A stretch of DNA of 64,000 bases, taken from Antrihabitans cavernicola. Its GTDB lineage: Bacteria; Actinomycetota; Actinomycetes; Mycobacteriales; Mycobacteriaceae. Position numbers and translations under genes: made by a program. The notes below the pieces were generated by a model. It made no database searches and was not told the origin of the DNA. It saw nothing but the letters and a program-made list of their open reading frames with translations. Where the stretch lies: NCBI RefSeq assembly GCF_008297975.1, contig NZ_VLNY01000003.1, positions 310,001 to 374,000 on the forward strand, written 5' to 3'. Every line of letters begins with the position of its first letter. The first letter of the stretch is position 1. Of this stretch, positions 1-10,259 are shown one piece after another.

Positions 1-1064
1 GCGGCATTGCCGCCGTAGAGGCGATCGATGGTCTGTTGTTTGGTGCCTGCTGTCGGGCCGGCATCGCCTGCGATATCGACGAACGAGCTGAACAGATCGG
101 GGTGCATCACTGTGAGATCGACGGCGCAGGTGCCGCCCATCGACCAGCCGATGATTCCCCACTGGGCGGGGTTCGACGAGGCGGAGAAGTGCGAGACGAT
201 GTACGGGCGCACGTCTTCGGTGAGGTGATCGGCCGAGTTGCCGCGCGGTCCGTCGACGCATTCGGTGTCGTTGTTGAAGCTGCCACCGGAATCGACGAAC
301 ACCAGGATCGGCGTCTGACCGTTGTGCGTGCTGGCGTAGTTGTCGACGACGGGAATGATGTTTCCGCTCCGCATCCAGTCGGCGGGCGTGTTGAACTCGC
401 CGGCGATCATCATCACGGCGGGAAGCGTGGGTGGGGTGGGGCCCGCGAACCATGCGGGCGGGAGGTACACGTACTCGGTGCGGTGGGCGAAACCGCTGGC
501 GTCGTCGGGAATGCTGACCGGAACCACCTTGCCGGTGCTCGGATTGGTGCCGCGGAGGCCCGCCAGGTCGCTTGCATCGACCTGATCGGGCAACGGCCCT
601 GCTGTGACGGCACCCCATGCCGACTGCAGGGTGGGGAAGTAGCCGACCCATTGATTGAGTGCGAGCAACGCGCACAACACGCTCAGCGGTATCGCGAGTG
701 CCGACAGAATGCGGCGCCACCAGCGGGTCCGCCGCCAGCCGAGGACCAGCACAGCGATCGCACCGATCGTGACGGCGATCCACACCCAGAGTTGGAACGG
801 CGCCGGATCCGACGACAAGCCTTCGGAATCCATGTAGAGGCGGGCCAGAAATGCCCCACCGACGCCAACCGCAGCGCTGATAGGAACCCAGATCAGCCGC
901 CAACGACCGGTGCGCCAACCGATGGCCGCGATCAGAACCACCACGGTCACGATTTCCACCGTCAACGGCAGCCAACCGCCCAGCACGGAAATTCCATGCT
1001 GAAATCCGCCGTGGGCGGCGGGAGCGGCGACTGGGTTAGCTGCTGGGGGAGCCTCGGATTGCAC
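1..1064 (-). CDS. Membrane-anchored alpha/beta-hydrolase (esterase family), 3' end cut by window edge
   Basis: An open minus-strand frame runs without a stop from a GTG at 1064 to the left edge (about 354 codons), so the C-terminus is missing. The first half carries about four hydrophobic helices (residues roughly 30-170). The second half is an extracytoplasmic hydrolase domain with the nucleophile-elbow motif GWSMGG at residues 306-311 (Ser308 in G-x-S-x-G), preceded by ILVFVDSGGSFNND. This layout resembles actinobacterial esterases related to the antigen 85/PF00756 group with an N-terminal membrane module. Substrate is unknown. The acid and histidine of the triad lie outside the window or are not identified. 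The GTG start is the first plausible one before the helices; its ribosome site is weak. It is divergent from yajC. Confidence 0.75.
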   Translation of the reverse strand, partial: MQSEAPPAANPVAAPAAHGGFQHGISVLGGWLPLTVEIVTVVVLIAAIGWRTGRWRLIWVPISAAVGVGGAFLARLYMDSEGLSSDPAPFQLWVWIAVTIGAIAVLVLGWRRTRWWRRILSALAIPLSVLCALLALNQWVGYFPTLQSAWGAVTAGPLPDQVDASDLAGLRGTNPSTGKVVPVSIPDDASGFAHRTEYVYLPPAWFAGPTPPTLPAVMMIAGEFNTPADWMRSGNIIPVVDNYASTHNGQTPILVFVDSGGSFNNDTECVDGPRGNSADHLTEDVRPYIVSHFSASSNPAQWGIIGWSMGGTCAVDLTVMHPDLFSSFVDIAGDAGPTAGTKQQTIDRLYGGNA

Positions 1065-1178
1065 GTTCGAGAGTCTCGATGCGCTACCTGGGTACACCCT
1101 GTGAGGACGCCGCGACTTTGCTGGAAGGCGGGCGGTGGGAGACACCGACTGTCCAGTAATGGCAGACTGGTGGTTCGC

Positions 1179-1200
1179 CCTGGGTTGTTGTCAACCCGGG
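1179..1200. promoter_or_regulatory. Short GC-rich hairpin in the yajC leader
   Basis: CCTGGGTTG and CAACCCGGG form a 9-bp stem (one G-T pair) around the loop TTGT, 42 nt before yajC. It could be a transcript-leader structure or a terminator for read-through into the yajC-secD-secF operon. No T-run follows. Function is inferred only from position. Confidence 0.35.
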
Positions 1201-1241
1201 TAATGCCATGCCGTGCCTAACCCTGAGGACTGACATCCGCG

Positions 1242-1634
1242 ATGGAACTGCTGTTTCCGCTCTTGATCGTTGCCCTGCTCGTTCCGATGTTTCTCGGCGT
1301 CCGGCGCCAGAAGAAGGAACTCGCACGCACCACTGAGCTGCAGGAATCGCTGAAGGTCGGCGACCGCGTCCTCACCACATCGGGGCTCTACGGCACCATC
1401 GTCGAGATCGACGACACCACCGTCGACCTCGAGATCGCCGAGGACGTCATCACCACCTGGTCGCGCGCCGTCGTTCGTGAGCGCGTTGCCGACGATCATT
1501 TCGAGGATGCGGACGACACCACCGCAGACGATGCGACCGCAACAGATGTCGCTGATCAGCATGTCGTCGAGAAGACGGATGTCGCGCCGGAAGAAACCGC
1601 TGCCGACACCGAGCGCCGCCTGAACAAGGAGTGA
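1242..1634 (+). CDS. yajC: YajC, preprotein translocase accessory subunit
   Basis: Small inner-membrane protein of the SecDF-YajC complex that assists SecYEG-dependent export. The 130-residue product has one N-terminal membrane helix (residues about 2-18, MELLFPLLIVALLVPMF) followed by the conserved cytoplasmic core with KVGDRVLTTSGLYGTIVEID, the hallmark of the family. After residue about 85 the C-terminus becomes an acidic, low-complexity tail rich in Asp, Thr and Ala, longer than in E. coli. It is first in a yajC-secD-secF-lipoprotein-apt-rel gene string conserved in mycobacteria. Identity rests on motif and synteny. Confidence 0.95.
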   Translation: MELLFPLLIVALLVPMFLGVRRQKKELARTTELQESLKVGDRVLTTSGLYGTIVEIDDTTVDLEIAEDVITTWSRAVVRERVADDHFEDADDTTADDATATDVADQHVVEKTDVAPEETAADTERRLNKE

Positions 1635-1746
1635 GTGCACCGACTCGTCGTCGCCGGCCGCGAGGCATCTCAGCATCCTGAGACCTCGCAGGCCGGTTTC
1701 TGTCGCCTGCCCACCGAACCGCACGTACTGAGGAGAATTACGGACC

Positions 1747-3453
1747 GTGGCACCTTCCAACGGATCGGTGCATACAACGCGTGCGCTGGCGATTTTCGCC
1801 GCGCTGGTCGCTGTTGTGTATGCCTTGATTTTCTTCACAGGAGACCATTCGGCAACGCCGAAGCTAGGCATCGATCTCGAGGGCGGTACGCGCGTCACGC
1901 TGACCGCGCGCACCCCGGACGGCAGCAAGCCGAGTCAGGACAGCCTCAAGCAGGCGCAATCGATCATCCAGACCCGCGTCGACGGACTCGGCGTCGGCGG
2001 GTCCGAAGTGATCATCGACGGTGACAACCTCGTCATCACGGTCCCCGGTGACAACAGCTCGCAGGCCAGGGCCCTCGGCCAGACTGCGCGTCTCTACATT
2101 CGCCCCGTTCTCTCGTCGCGTCAGGGTGGTACACCCGGCGCCGCGCAGGCACCAGCAGCACCAGGTGCCAACCAGCAGGCACCCGCGCCGGCAGAACCCG
2201 CTGCACCTGCACAGCCCGCTGCACCCGCACAGCCCGCCGCACCGGCGCCGCAGGGCCGACCCTTCCCTGCGCAGCAGCCCACCAACCCGGCACCGACGCC
2301 GACGCCCGCGCCGAAACCTGATTCGGATTTGAGCGCCAGTCAGCTGGCTGCGAAGGAAATCCAGGAAGCCAAGGCGACGCGGCAGAGCACGGATCCGGCC
2401 GCGCAGCAGGCCGCACTGGCCGCGATGGACTGCAGCAAGCCGGACCCCCTGCAAGGCAGCGACGATCCGAAGCTGCCGCTGGTCGCGTGCTCGCAAGACG
2501 GCACGCACGTCGACCTGCTCGGTCCCAGCATCATCGACGGCCAGGAGATCGCCGACGCCTCGTCGGGCTTCAACTCGCAGCAGGCACGTCACGAGGTGAG
2601 CCTGAAGTTCAAGTCCACCGGCAGCGATACCTGGGCGAAGTTCACCTCCGCCAACATCGGCAAGCAAGCCGCCTTCGCGCTCGACTCGAAGGTGGTCAGC
2701 GACCCGGTCATCCAGGGCGCAACACCGGCGGGCAGCTCCACCTCGATCACGGGCAACTTCACCGCCGCGTCGGCCAAGGATCTGGCCAACACGCTGAAGT
2801 ACGGATCGCTGCCGCTCTCGTTCGCGTCGTCGGAGGCAGAAACGGTCTCCGCAACGCTGGGCTTGGCGTCGCTGAAGGCGGGTCTGCTCGCCGGCGCGAT
2901 CGGCCTGGTCGGAGTGCTGATCTACTGCCTGCTGTACTACCGGATGCTGGGCATCCTCACCGCGCTGTCACTGCTGCTCTCGGGCGTGATGGTCTACGGA
3001 ATTCTCGTGTTGCTGGGTCGATACATCAACTTCACCCTCGACCTAGCCGGTATCGCCGGTCTGATCATCGGTATCGGTATGACCGCCGACTCGTTCGTGG
3101 TGTTCTTCGAACGAATCAAGGACGAGATGCGTGAGGGCCGCAGTTTCCGGTCCGCCGTGCCTCGCGGTTGGGCGCGAGCCAGACACACCGTCCTCTCGGG
3201 TAACGCGGTCACGTTCATCGCCGCAGCCGTGCTCTACATCCTTGCGGCCGGTCAGGTGCAGGGCTTCGCCTTCACCCTCGGCCTGACCACGATCCTCGAC
3301 GTCGTCGTCGTCTTCCTCGTCACCGCACCGTTGGTGACGTTGGCATCGAAGTCGCCGTTCTGGTCGCGTCCGAACATCAACGGCCTCGGCGCCGTGCAAC
3401 AGGTCGCCAGGGAACGCCGCGCCGTTGCCGCTGCGGGCGCGAAGGAGCTGTGA
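1747..3453 (+). CDS. secD: SecD, protein-export membrane protein
   Basis: RND-superfamily subunit that with SecF uses the proton gradient to pull secreted proteins across the membrane. The 568-residue protein has an N-terminal helix (about 12-30), the [15 protein letters not shown] motif, a large periplasmic P1 domain and a C-terminal block of helices (about 375-545) containing [18 protein letters not shown] Pro/Ala/Gln-rich insertion at about residues 125-195, typical of actinobacterial SecD, interrupts the P1 domain. The start is GTG, preceded by GAGGAGA at a suitable distance. The stop touches secF, so the two are probably translated together. Confidence 0.96.
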   Translation: MAPSNGSVHTTRALAIFAALVAVVYALIFFTGDHSATPKLGIDLEGGTRVTLTARTPDGSKPSQDSLKQAQSIIQTRVDGLGVGGSEVIIDGDNLVITVPGDNSSQARALGQTARLYIRPVLSSRQGGTPGAAQAPAAPGANQQAPAPAEPAAPAQPAAPAQPAAPAPQGRPFPAQQPTNPAPTPTPAPKPDSDLSASQLAAKEIQEAKATRQSTDPAAQQAALAAMDCSKPDPLQGSDDPKLPLVACSQDGTHVDLLGPSIIDGQEIADASSGFNSQQARHEVSLKFKSTGSDTWAKFTSANIGKQAAFALDSKVVSDPVIQGATPAGSSTSITGNFTAASAKDLANTLKYGSLPLSFASSEAETVSATLGLASLKAGLLAGAIGLVGVLIYCLLYYRMLGILTALSLLLSGVMVYGILVLLGRYINFTLDLAGIAGLIIGIGMTADSFVVFFERIKDEMREGRSFRSAVPRGWARARHTVLSGNAVTFIAAAVLYILAAGQVQGFAFTLGLTTILDVVVVFLVTAPLVTLASKSPFWSRPNINGLGAVQQVARERRAVAAAGAKEL

Positions 3454-3455
3454 CC

Positions 3456-4652
3456 ATGAGCGACTCCAGTACCGAACAGAGCACCACCATCACCGATTCC
3501 GGCGTCGATCAGTCGAAGCAGCCGCACCACAGCCTGCTGTCGCGGCTCTACACGGGCACCGGCGGCTTCGACGTGATCGGGCGTCGGCGGTTCTACTACA
3601 TCCTCACCGCCGTCATCGTCCTGGTTTCGTTGGCGAGCATCGCGTTCCGCGGTTTCACCTTCGGCATCGAGTTCGAGGGCGGATCGCAGATCCAGTTGCC
3701 CGCAGGCAACGCGACGGTTCAGCAGGTCGAAGACCTGTACTCGCAGACTCTGGGCCAAGAGGCCGTGTCCGTGCAGACGGTTGGCGCGGGCAGTAGCAAG
3801 ACCATCCAGATCAGGTCCGAGGCGCTCGACACCGATCAGGTCAACAAGCTGCAGGACTCGCTCTACACAAAGTTCCAACCCAAGGACACCAACGGCAACC
3901 CCAGCCGCAATGCGATCAGCACTTCCGATGTCAGCGAGACGTGGGGCGGCGAGATCACGCGAAAGGCGCTGATAGCCCTCGCGGTGTTCCTGGTCCTCGT
4001 CACGATCTACATCGCGATTCGCTTCGAGCGTGACATGGCGATCGCCGCCCTGGCTGCGCTGTTCTTCGACATGAGCGTCACGGCAGGCATCTACTCGCTC
4101 GTCGGATTCGAGGTCACGCCTGCAACGGTGATCGGCGCTCTGACGATTCTCGGCTTCTCGCTCTACGACTCGGTCGTCGTGTTCGACAAGGTCGACGAAA
4201 ACACCCGTGGCGTAACGCATCTGAACAAGCGAACCTACGCGGAGCAGGCCAACCTCGCGGTCAACCAAACATTGATGCGTTCTATCAACACCACCCTGAT
4301 CGGCATCCTCCCGGTGATCGGGTTGATGGTCATTGCGGTGTGGCTGCTCGGTGTCGGCACCCTGAAGGATCTAGCCTTGGTCCAACTCGTAGGCCAGATC
4401 GTCGGTGCGTTCTCGTCGATCTTCTTCGCGACACCGTTGCTGGTGTCGATCAAGGAACGGTGGGGACCAGTGGCTGCTCATACAAAGAAGGTGCTCGGTA
4501 AGCGGCAGACCGCTGCTGCGGGAGGCGTAGTCGCCGCCGCTGCTGCGCCGTCGTATGCGGTCGCGTCAGGAACTCCCCGTTCGCGTAGCACTGCTTCGGC
4601 ACCCCAACCCGGGGCAAGGCCGACTGGAAAGCGCAACAAGAGAAGGCACTGA
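3456..4652 (+). CDS. secF: SecF, protein-export membrane protein
   Basis: Partner of SecD in the export motor. The product (about 398 residues) has the first helix at about 45-65, the FGIEFEGGSQIQLP motif, a periplasmic domain, then five helices with GFSLYDSVVVFDKVDENTR, the SecF signature. I chose ATG 3456 because AAGGAG at 3442-3447 lies 8 nt before it. A GTG at 3450 overlapping the secD stop (GTGA) is in frame and only 2 nt from that site. The C-terminus is a basic, Ala/Pro-rich tail ending in a run of Lys and Arg. Confidence 0.95.
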   Translation: MSDSSTEQSTTITDSGVDQSKQPHHSLLSRLYTGTGGFDVIGRRRFYYILTAVIVLVSLASIAFRGFTFGIEFEGGSQIQLPAGNATVQQVEDLYSQTLGQEAVSVQTVGAGSSKTIQIRSEALDTDQVNKLQDSLYTKFQPKDTNGNPSRNAISTSDVSETWGGEITRKALIALAVFLVLVTIYIAIRFERDMAIAALAALFFDMSVTAGIYSLVGFEVTPATVIGALTILGFSLYDSVVVFDKVDENTRGVTHLNKRTYAEQANLAVNQTLMRSINTTLIGILPVIGLMVIAVWLLGVGTLKDLALVQLVGQIVGAFSSIFFATPLLVSIKERWGPVAAHTKKVLGKRQTAAAGGVVAAAAAPSYAVASGTPRSRSTASAPQPGARPTGKRNKRRH

Positions 4653-4653
4653 C

Positions 4654-6393
4654 ATGGGACAGCGCTTTGTGGGATTCCGCTCGGCCGAATACCGCGTCGC
4701 TGCTGCGACCGTCGCCATCGGCGCTCTTGCCGCGGGACTGCTCTCCTCCTGCTCGAGTACGGATCAGGTGCCGTCGATCGGCTACGCGGTGGACAGCCCG
4801 CTCACCACGTACAACGCGAACACGACGCAAGGCGCCGCCAGTGCCGCACCTGTGGCGTTCCCGCGGGTGCTCACCGGTATGAGCTACACGGGTCCCGAAG
4901 GCAATGCCATCGCCGATACGGACTACGGCACTGCCAACGTGGTGCCCGGCGATGCGTTGACCATCCAGTACCGACTCAATCCCGCAGGTGTGTACTCGGA
5001 CGGCGTCCCCACATCCTGCGAAGACCTCGTGCTCGCATGGGCGGCCCGCAGTGGTCGCTTCACCAAGAACGACGACGCGGGCAAGTCGGTGCCGATGTTC
5101 GATGCAGCGAATACGGCCGGATACGCGGACATCGAGCGGGTGCAGTGCCAGGCGGGGTCCAAGGATGCGACGGTCGTATTTCGTCCCGGTCGCGGATTCG
5201 CGGAGTGGCGCTCGTTGTTCGGCGCGACGGATCTGATGCCCGCACACGTCGCGGCGAAGGTCGCGAACGTCTCCGACATCGTCTCCGTCATTGCGGCGAA
5301 CGACAAGGACGCCGTCGGCCGGATCGCAGATTTCTGGAACAACGGCTGGAAGCTGACCCCGGGTCAGATCGATCCTTCGCTGTTGCCGTCGTCGGGTCCG
5401 TACCGGATCGAGTCGTACAGCAACGACGACGGATTGATCCTCGTCGCAAACGACAAGTGGTGGGGCAACAAGCCCGCAACTCCGCGAATCGTGCTGTGGC
5501 CCAAGAACACCAACATCAAGGACAAGGTCGCGTCGGGTGCGGTCGAGGTGGCCGATCTCGGCGCCAACTCGATCGACGGACTCGACTTCTCCGGGTTCAC
5601 CCATGCGAATGCGCCGTCGCGCAACTCCGAGCAGCTCACGCTGGGAACGACCGGCGTGTTCGCGTCGCCGGACGCACGCAAGGCATTGGCGCTCTGCACT
5701 CCGCGGCAGGCACTCTTCGACAAGCTCGGGCACCCCGATTACATCAAGACCTCCGGTTTGGGATCGGGTCCGCTGAACTCGCGGTTGGTGCAGGCCGACA
5801 CGCTGATCTACCCGGCCGAGTCGGGTGAGGGCGCCAAGTATCCGGGCGGCGACGTGCCGGGCGCCGTCGCTGCGCTCGCTGCAGCCGGTATTCAGACACC
5901 GACGGTGAAGATCGGTTACCTCGCTCCGGACGATCGTCGGGCGCAGACGGTCAAGGCGATCGCAGATGCCTGCAAGCCGGCAGGCATCAACGTCGAGGAC
6001 GCGGGATCGCCACAGTTCGATCCGGCCGCCTTGCGTGCCGGCCAGGTTGAGGCAGTCCTCGGCGGCACGGCCGCCGCGCCCGGTTCTGCAGGCGCGACCG
6101 ACAACACCGACGCGCGATTCGCGTTGCGTGCAGGCAGCGGAACCAACTACGGCAACTACAACAACCCGCGCTACGACGCGATCGTCGATCAGTTGTCGGT
6201 GGATGCGTCGCCTGCGACGCAGTTGAGCGCGTCGGGAGAGGCAGAGACGTTGCTGTGGGCCGAAATGCCGACGATTCCGCTGTTCAACGAGCCGCGGACC
6301 ACAGCCTTCGCTGACGGCATGGAAGCCGGCATTCCGAATCCGAGCAAGTCGGGCGCCGGCTGGAACATGGACAAATGGGTACTGAAGCGGTGA
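4654..6393 (+). CDS. Extracytoplasmic peptide-binding-like lipoprotein (SBP family 5)
   Basis: Solute-binding lipoprotein of the oligopeptide ABC-transporter type, matching in position and type the conserved lipoprotein Rv2585c after secF in M. tuberculosis. The 579-residue product has a signal sequence with lipobox L-S-S-C (Cys33). It follows with the family-5 pattern: an early DPNxx-like region, GPYRIESYSNDDGLILVANDKWWG, and a C-terminal domain ending WNMDKWVLKR. ATG 4654 is one base after the secF stop, with AGAAGG upstream. No permease or ATPase gene is adjacent, so the ligand and any transporter partner are unknown. Because of its Sec neighbours it may have a role other than uptake; that is inference. 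Confidence 0.85.
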   Translation: MGQRFVGFRSAEYRVAAATVAIGALAAGLLSSCSSTDQVPSIGYAVDSPLTTYNANTTQGAASAAPVAFPRVLTGMSYTGPEGNAIADTDYGTANVVPGDALTIQYRLNPAGVYSDGVPTSCEDLVLAWAARSGRFTKNDDAGKSVPMFDAANTAGYADIERVQCQAGSKDATVVFRPGRGFAEWRSLFGATDLMPAHVAAKVANVSDIVSVIAANDKDAVGRIADFWNNGWKLTPGQIDPSLLPSSGPYRIESYSNDDGLILVANDKWWGNKPATPRIVLWPKNTNIKDKVASGAVEVADLGANSIDGLDFSGFTHANAPSRNSEQLTLGTTGVFASPDARKALALCTPRQALFDKLGHPDYIKTSGLGSGPLNSRLVQADTLIYPAESGEGAKYPGGDVPGAVAALAAAGIQTPTVKIGYLAPDDRRAQTVKAIADACKPAGINVEDAGSPQFDPAALRAGQVEAVLGGTAAAPGSAGATDNTDARFALRAGSGTNYGNYNNPRYDAIVDQLSVDASPATQLSASGEAETLLWAEMPTIPLFNEPRTTAFADGMEAGIPNPSKSGAGWNMDKWVLKR

Positions 6394-6923
6394 CCCGGGC
6401 CGACGTGGCGGGCGACGCCGTTCGACGGCTCACCCGCTGGTGCGACGACTTTCCAGCTCCGGGAATCCGCTTCGCCGATCTGACGCCGGTGTTCGCCGAC
6501 GCCGACGGCTTCACCGCGGTCATCGACGCCATCACACAGGCAGCACCGGATGCCGATCTGGTCGCCGGCATCGACGCGCGTGGATTCCTGTTGGGTTCGG
6601 GTGTCGCCCTACGGTTGGGATCGGGTGTGCTGGCTGTTCGCAAGGCAGGCAAGTTGCCGCCGCCGGTACTGTCGCGCAGCTACGACCTTGAATACGGCTC
6701 GGCCTGCCTGGAAATCCCGGGCGACGGTATCGATCTGCAGGGTAAGCGCGTTCTGGTGGTCGACGATGTTCTCGCAACGGGCGGCACCCTCGTCGCGGCG
6801 GCCGATCTACTCACCGACGCCGGCGCGGATGTGATCGCGCTGGCGGTGGTGCTCGAGCTGGCCGAGCTGGGCGGTAGGGACCGCGTCGGAAAGTACCCGC
6901 TGACATCCTTGGTGCAGATCTGA
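6375..6923 (+). CDS. apt: Adenine phosphoribosyltransferase
   Basis: Purine salvage enzyme converting adenine and PRPP to AMP in the cytoplasm. The 182-residue product has the type I PRTase core with the PRPP loop VLVVDDVLATGGT at about residues 126-138 and the family N-terminus DFPAPGIRFADLTPVF. The ATG at 6375 lies inside the 3' end of the lipoprotein gene. A GTG at 6390 that overlaps its stop (GTGA) is an equally possible start, giving a product five residues shorter. It lies between the lipoprotein gene and rel, as in mycobacteria. Confidence 0.95.
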   Translation: MGTEAVTRADVAGDAVRRLTRWCDDFPAPGIRFADLTPVFADADGFTAVIDAITQAAPDADLVAGIDARGFLLGSGVALRLGSGVLAVRKAGKLPPPVLSRSYDLEYGSACLEIPGDGIDLQGKRVLVVDDVLATGGTLVAAADLLTDAGADVIALAVVLELAELGGRDRVGKYPLTSLVQI

Positions 6924-6996
6924 GGACTAAAGTGGCGCCAGGTGCGGGGATTCCACTGTGCCATCGAAAGCCAGTGCGGCGGTAGGAGGTGACGAC

Positions 6997-9357
6997 GTGA
7001 CGCAGCATCTCGATAGGTCCGAGACCACCGAATCGGCCGACGCAGCGCCCGACGATACCGGCGCGCCTGCCACCGGGGTCGCACCCATCTCCGTCCCGTC
7101 TTCCGCGTCGCGTCGCGTGCGCGCCCGGTTGGCCCGTCGTATCACCGCCCAACGCCACGCATCGGTGAAGCCGGTCCTCGAGCCGTTGGTCGCCGTGCAT
7201 CGGGAGCTCTATCCCAAGGCAGACCTGACGCTGCTGCAGCGCGCCTACGACGTCGCCGAAGAACGTCATGCGACCCAGATGCGCAAGTCCGGCGACCCGT
7301 ACATCACCCACCCGCTTGCCGTCGCGAACATTCTTGCCGAGCTCGGCATGGACACCATCACCCTCGTTGCCGCGCTGCTCCACGACACGGTCGAAGACAC
7401 CGGGTACTCCCTCGAGCAACTCACCGAAGAATTCGGCGACGAGGTCGCGCACCTGGTGGACGGCGTCACCAAGCTCGACAAGGTGAACCTGGGCACCGCA
7501 GCCGAGGCCGAGACCATTCGCAAGATGATCATCGCCATGGCCCGCGACCCGCGCGTCCTGGTGATCAAGGTCGCCGACCGGCTGCACAACATGCGGACCA
7601 TGCGGTTCCTGCCGCCGGAGAAGCAGGCCCGCAAAGCCAAAGAGACGCTGGAAGTCATTGCGCCGCTTGCGCATCGGCTCGGCATGGCGACTGTGAAGTG
7701 GGAGCTCGAAGACCTGTCGTTCGCGATCCTGCATGCCAAGAAGTACGACGAGATCGTACGGTTGGTCGCGGATCGCGCGCCGTCGCGCGACACCTACTTG
7801 GCGAAGGTTCGGGCCGAGATCCAGTCGACGCTGAATGCGTCCCGGATCAATGCTGTGGTCGAGGGACGTCCCAAGCACTACTGGTCGATCTATCAGAAGA
7901 TGATCGTCAAGGGGCGCGACTTCGACGACATTCACGACCTGGTCGGGGTGCGGATTCTCTGCGAGGAAATTCGCGACTGTTACGCGGCGGTCGGCGTCGT
8001 GCACTCGTTGTGGCAGCCGATGGCAGGGCGCTTCAAGGACTACATCGCGCAGCCGCGTTTCGGCGTCTACCAGTCGCTGCACACGACCGTCGTCGGGCCC
8101 GAGGGCAAGCCGCTCGAGGTGCAGATCCGCACGCACGACATGCACCGCACCGCCGAGTTCGGCATTGCCGCGCACTGGCGCTACAAGGAACTGCGCGGCA
8201 AGGATGCGGCGAAGCACGCCGATCTGACCGAGGTCGACGACATGGCGTGGATGCGTCAGTTGCTCGACTGGCAGCGGGAGGCAGCGGATCCGGGCGAGTT
8301 CCTGGAATCGCTGCGGTTCGACCTGGCCGTCAAGGAGATCTTCGTCTTCACCCCGAAGGGCGACGTCATCACGCTGCCCGCCGGTTCCACCCCCGTCGAC
8401 TTCGCGTATGCGGTGCACACCGAGGTGGGGCATCGCTGTATCGGCGCGCGGGTCAACGGACGTCTGGTCGCCCTGGAACGGACGCTCGAAAACGGCGAAG
8501 TTGTCGAGGTCTTCACCTCCAAGGCGATCAACGCCGGGCCGAGTCGCGACTGGCAGTCGTTCGTCGTCTCACCGCGCGCGAAGACCAAGATTCGACAGTG
8601 GTTCGCGAAAGAGCGTCGCGAAGAAGCGCTGGAGGCGGGCAAGGACAACATAACAAAGGAAGTCCGTCGGGTCGGACTTCCGTTGCAGCGCTTGATGAAT
8701 GCGGAGTCGATGGGTGCGATCGCCCACGAGCTTCGCTACACCGACGTATCCGCGCTTTACACCGCGGTGGGGGAGAACCATGTCTCCGCGCAACACGTTG
8801 TCCAGCGCTTGGTCGCCCACTTCGGTGGTGTGGGTGATGTCGAGGAGGAGCTGGCAGAGCGGTCGACGCCGTCCAACGTTCCGACGCGCGCGCGGACAGC
8901 TGGCGATGCGGGCGTGCTGATTCCGGGCGCGCCCGGCACCGTTGCGAAGCTCGCAAAATGTTGCACGCCCGTACCAGGTGACGAGATCCTCGGCTTCGTC
9001 ACCCGCGGTGGCGCGGTGAGCGTGCACAGGACCGACTGCACCAACGCGGAGTCGCTGCGCGAGCAGGAAGAGCGGTTCATCGACATCGAGTGGGCGCCGT
9101 CGGCGTCGTCGGTGTTCCTTGTCGCGATTCAAATCGAGGCACTCGACCGTCACCGCCTGCTGTCGGACGTGACGAAGGTGCTGGCAGACGAAAAGGTCAA
9201 CATCCTCTCGGCATCGGTCACCACTTCGGGCGACCGAGTGGCCATTAGCAAGTTCACCTTCGAGATGGGCGACCCGAAGCATCTGGGCCATGTTCTCAAC
9301 GTCGTCCGCAATGTCGAAGGTGTTTACGACGTCTATCGGATCACCTCAGCGGCGTAA
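6997..9357 (+). CDS. rel: Bifunctional (p)ppGpp synthetase/hydrolase Rel
   Basis: Central enzyme of the stringent response, making and degrading (p)ppGpp. From GTG 6997 the product is 786 residues, close to the M. tuberculosis enzyme. The hydrolase domain has the intact HDxxED motif (His129-Asp130 to Glu133-Asp134). The synthetase domain contains [13 protein letters not shown] at about 290. It is followed by a TGS domain (about 449-510), a Cys-containing region ([12 protein letters not shown] at about 652) and a C-terminal ACT domain (about 708-786). I preferred GTG 6997 over an in-frame GTG at 6958 because AGGAGGT ends 6 nt before it. A long hairpin follows the stop and probably ends transcription. 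Confidence 0.96.
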   Translation: MTQHLDRSETTESADAAPDDTGAPATGVAPISVPSSASRRVRARLARRITAQRHASVKPVLEPLVAVHRELYPKADLTLLQRAYDVAEERHATQMRKSGDPYITHPLAVANILAELGMDTITLVAALLHDTVEDTGYSLEQLTEEFGDEVAHLVDGVTKLDKVNLGTAAEAETIRKMIIAMARDPRVLVIKVADRLHNMRTMRFLPPEKQARKAKETLEVIAPLAHRLGMATVKWELEDLSFAILHAKKYDEIVRLVADRAPSRDTYLAKVRAEIQSTLNASRINAVVEGRPKHYWSIYQKMIVKGRDFDDIHDLVGVRILCEEIRDCYAAVGVVHSLWQPMAGRFKDYIAQPRFGVYQSLHTTVVGPEGKPLEVQIRTHDMHRTAEFGIAAHWRYKELRGKDAAKHADLTEVDDMAWMRQLLDWQREAADPGEFLESLRFDLAVKEIFVFTPKGDVITLPAGSTPVDFAYAVHTEVGHRCIGARVNGRLVALERTLENGEVVEVFTSKAINAGPSRDWQSFVVSPRAKTKIRQWFAKERREEALEAGKDNITKEVRRVGLPLQRLMNAESMGAIAHELRYTDVSALYTAVGENHVSAQHVVQRLVAHFGGVGDVEEELAERSTPSNVPTRARTAGDAGVLIPGAPGTVAKLAKCCTPVPGDEILGFVTRGGAVSVHRTDCTNAESLREQEERFIDIEWAPSASSVFLVAIQIEALDRHRLLSDVTKVLADEKVNILSASVTTSGDRVAISKFTFEMGDPKHLGHVLNVVRNVEGVYDVYRITSAA

Positions 9358-9367
9358 GTTCCTCGTC

Positions 9368-9422
9368 GAGTTGATGCTTATGGTGGCATCGGCCGAGTAG
9401 CCATCTACGCAACCATCAATTC
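9368..9422. repeat. Hairpin repeat copy A, between rel and the DUF559 pseudogene
   Basis: Left arm 9368-9387 (GAGTTGATGCTTATGGTGGC) and right arm 9400-9422 are inverted copies with some mismatches; the loop is ATCGGCCGAGTA. It begins 11 bp after the rel stop and so may act as its terminator. The same hairpin, in the same orientation and with nearly the same loop, recurs just after the pseudogene (10179-10207 plus 11516-11543), so the two copies are direct repeats flanking that gene. Confidence 0.7.
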
Positions 9423-9458
9423 GGCGGGCGTGTCGTACCCTCCGCGCAGCATCTGCTC

Positions 9459-10185
9459 ATGGGGGAGTTCGATCGGCCATTTCTTGGATCGGCAGCATTG
9501 CGGGAAGGCAGGCTGACCCTGCACGCGCTTCGCATGGAGTGCTCGCGGATCTATCGAGATGTATACGTCCGCAAAGGAATTCGAGTCGATGCGCTTATTC
9601 GTGCCGAGGCGGCGCTGCGGTTCGGGGGCGGCGGCGCGGTGCTCGCGGGGTTGTCGACCACTCCGGCGCGTACCGCATTCGATCTCGGTAGACGACTTCC
9701 GTTCGGGCGAGCGGTGGAGGTTCTCGACGCGCAATGCCACAGGTGTGAAGCCGGTCGAGGTCATAGCCGTTGTCGATCGGCATCGTGGCGTGCGGGGGCT
9801 CGCACAGCTCCGACGAGTCCTCGAAGTGATGGATGGCGGCGCCGAGTCGCCGCCGGAAACGCAGACGCGGCTGCTGCTGATCCGGAATGGGCTGCCGCGT
9901 CCGAGCACCCAACTCGAGATTCGAGACGCGAACGGCTATCTGATCGCCCGAGCAGATCTCGGCTGGTGGGAATGGCGGGTGCTCGTCGAGTACAACGGTG
10001 AGCAACATTGGACGGACGGTCGTCAGCGCGCATGGGATATCGACCGCACGGCAATGTTGGAATCGATGGGCTGGGCGATAGTACGGGTGAGCGCAGCACC
10101 GCTCAGAGAGCGGCCGCACGTAGTGATCGAGCGGGTCCGCGCCAAAATGCTAACTGTCGGGACCCCGATTGCGACGGTGAGTTGA
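9459..10185 (+). pseudogene. Decayed DUF559-domain nuclease-like protein (frameshift and apparent internal deletion)
   Basis: Two overlapping frames together read like one actinobacterial protein with an N-terminal AbiEi-like part and a C-terminal DUF559 (Vsr-like endonuclease) domain. Frame one (from ATG 9459) gives RLTLHALRMECSRIYRDVYV and later TPARTAFDLGRRL. From about 9736 the family continues in another frame: ATGVKPVEVIAVVDRHRGVR, MDGGAESPPETQTRLLLIRNG, LVEYNGEQHWTD and WAIVRVSA, ending at 10185. The frame change sits at the single GCCAC at 9736-9740; loss of one unit of a GCCACGCCAC tandem would produce exactly this shift. The stretch between AVLAG and LSTTPART also looks shorter than in relatives, suggesting a further in-frame loss. 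Probably non-functional. Its stop lies inside the left arm of the second hairpin. Confidence 0.75.
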
Positions 10186-10207
10186 TGGTTGTGCAGGCAT
10201 CGGCCGA
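10179..10207. repeat. Hairpin repeat copy B, left half
   Basis: Left arm GAGTTGATGGTTGTGCAGGC plus loop bases ATCGGCCGA, matching copy A. The matching right arm is displaced to 11516-11543 by the IS30-family element. The arms share GAGTTGATGGTTGTGCA and its exact complement (17 bp), so the uninterrupted structure was a stronger hairpin than copy A. Confidence 0.7.
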
Positions 10208-10220
10208 CTTGGTCTCAAGG

Positions 10221-10233
10221 GGTGGATGCAACA
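10221..10233. repeat. IS30-family left inverted repeat core
   Basis: GGTGGATGCAACA, exact reverse complement of 11489-11501. Imperfect similarity continues outward to about 10208. Confidence 0.8.
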
Positions 10234-10259
10234 CCATCGGTTGATCGAGGAGTGTTGCA

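Noticed and set aside
36-1220. 394-codon plus-strand open frame at the left edge
   Set aside because: Antisense to the membrane esterase frame, which has helices and a GWSMGG motif; the plus frame is Arg/Gly-rich with no family features.
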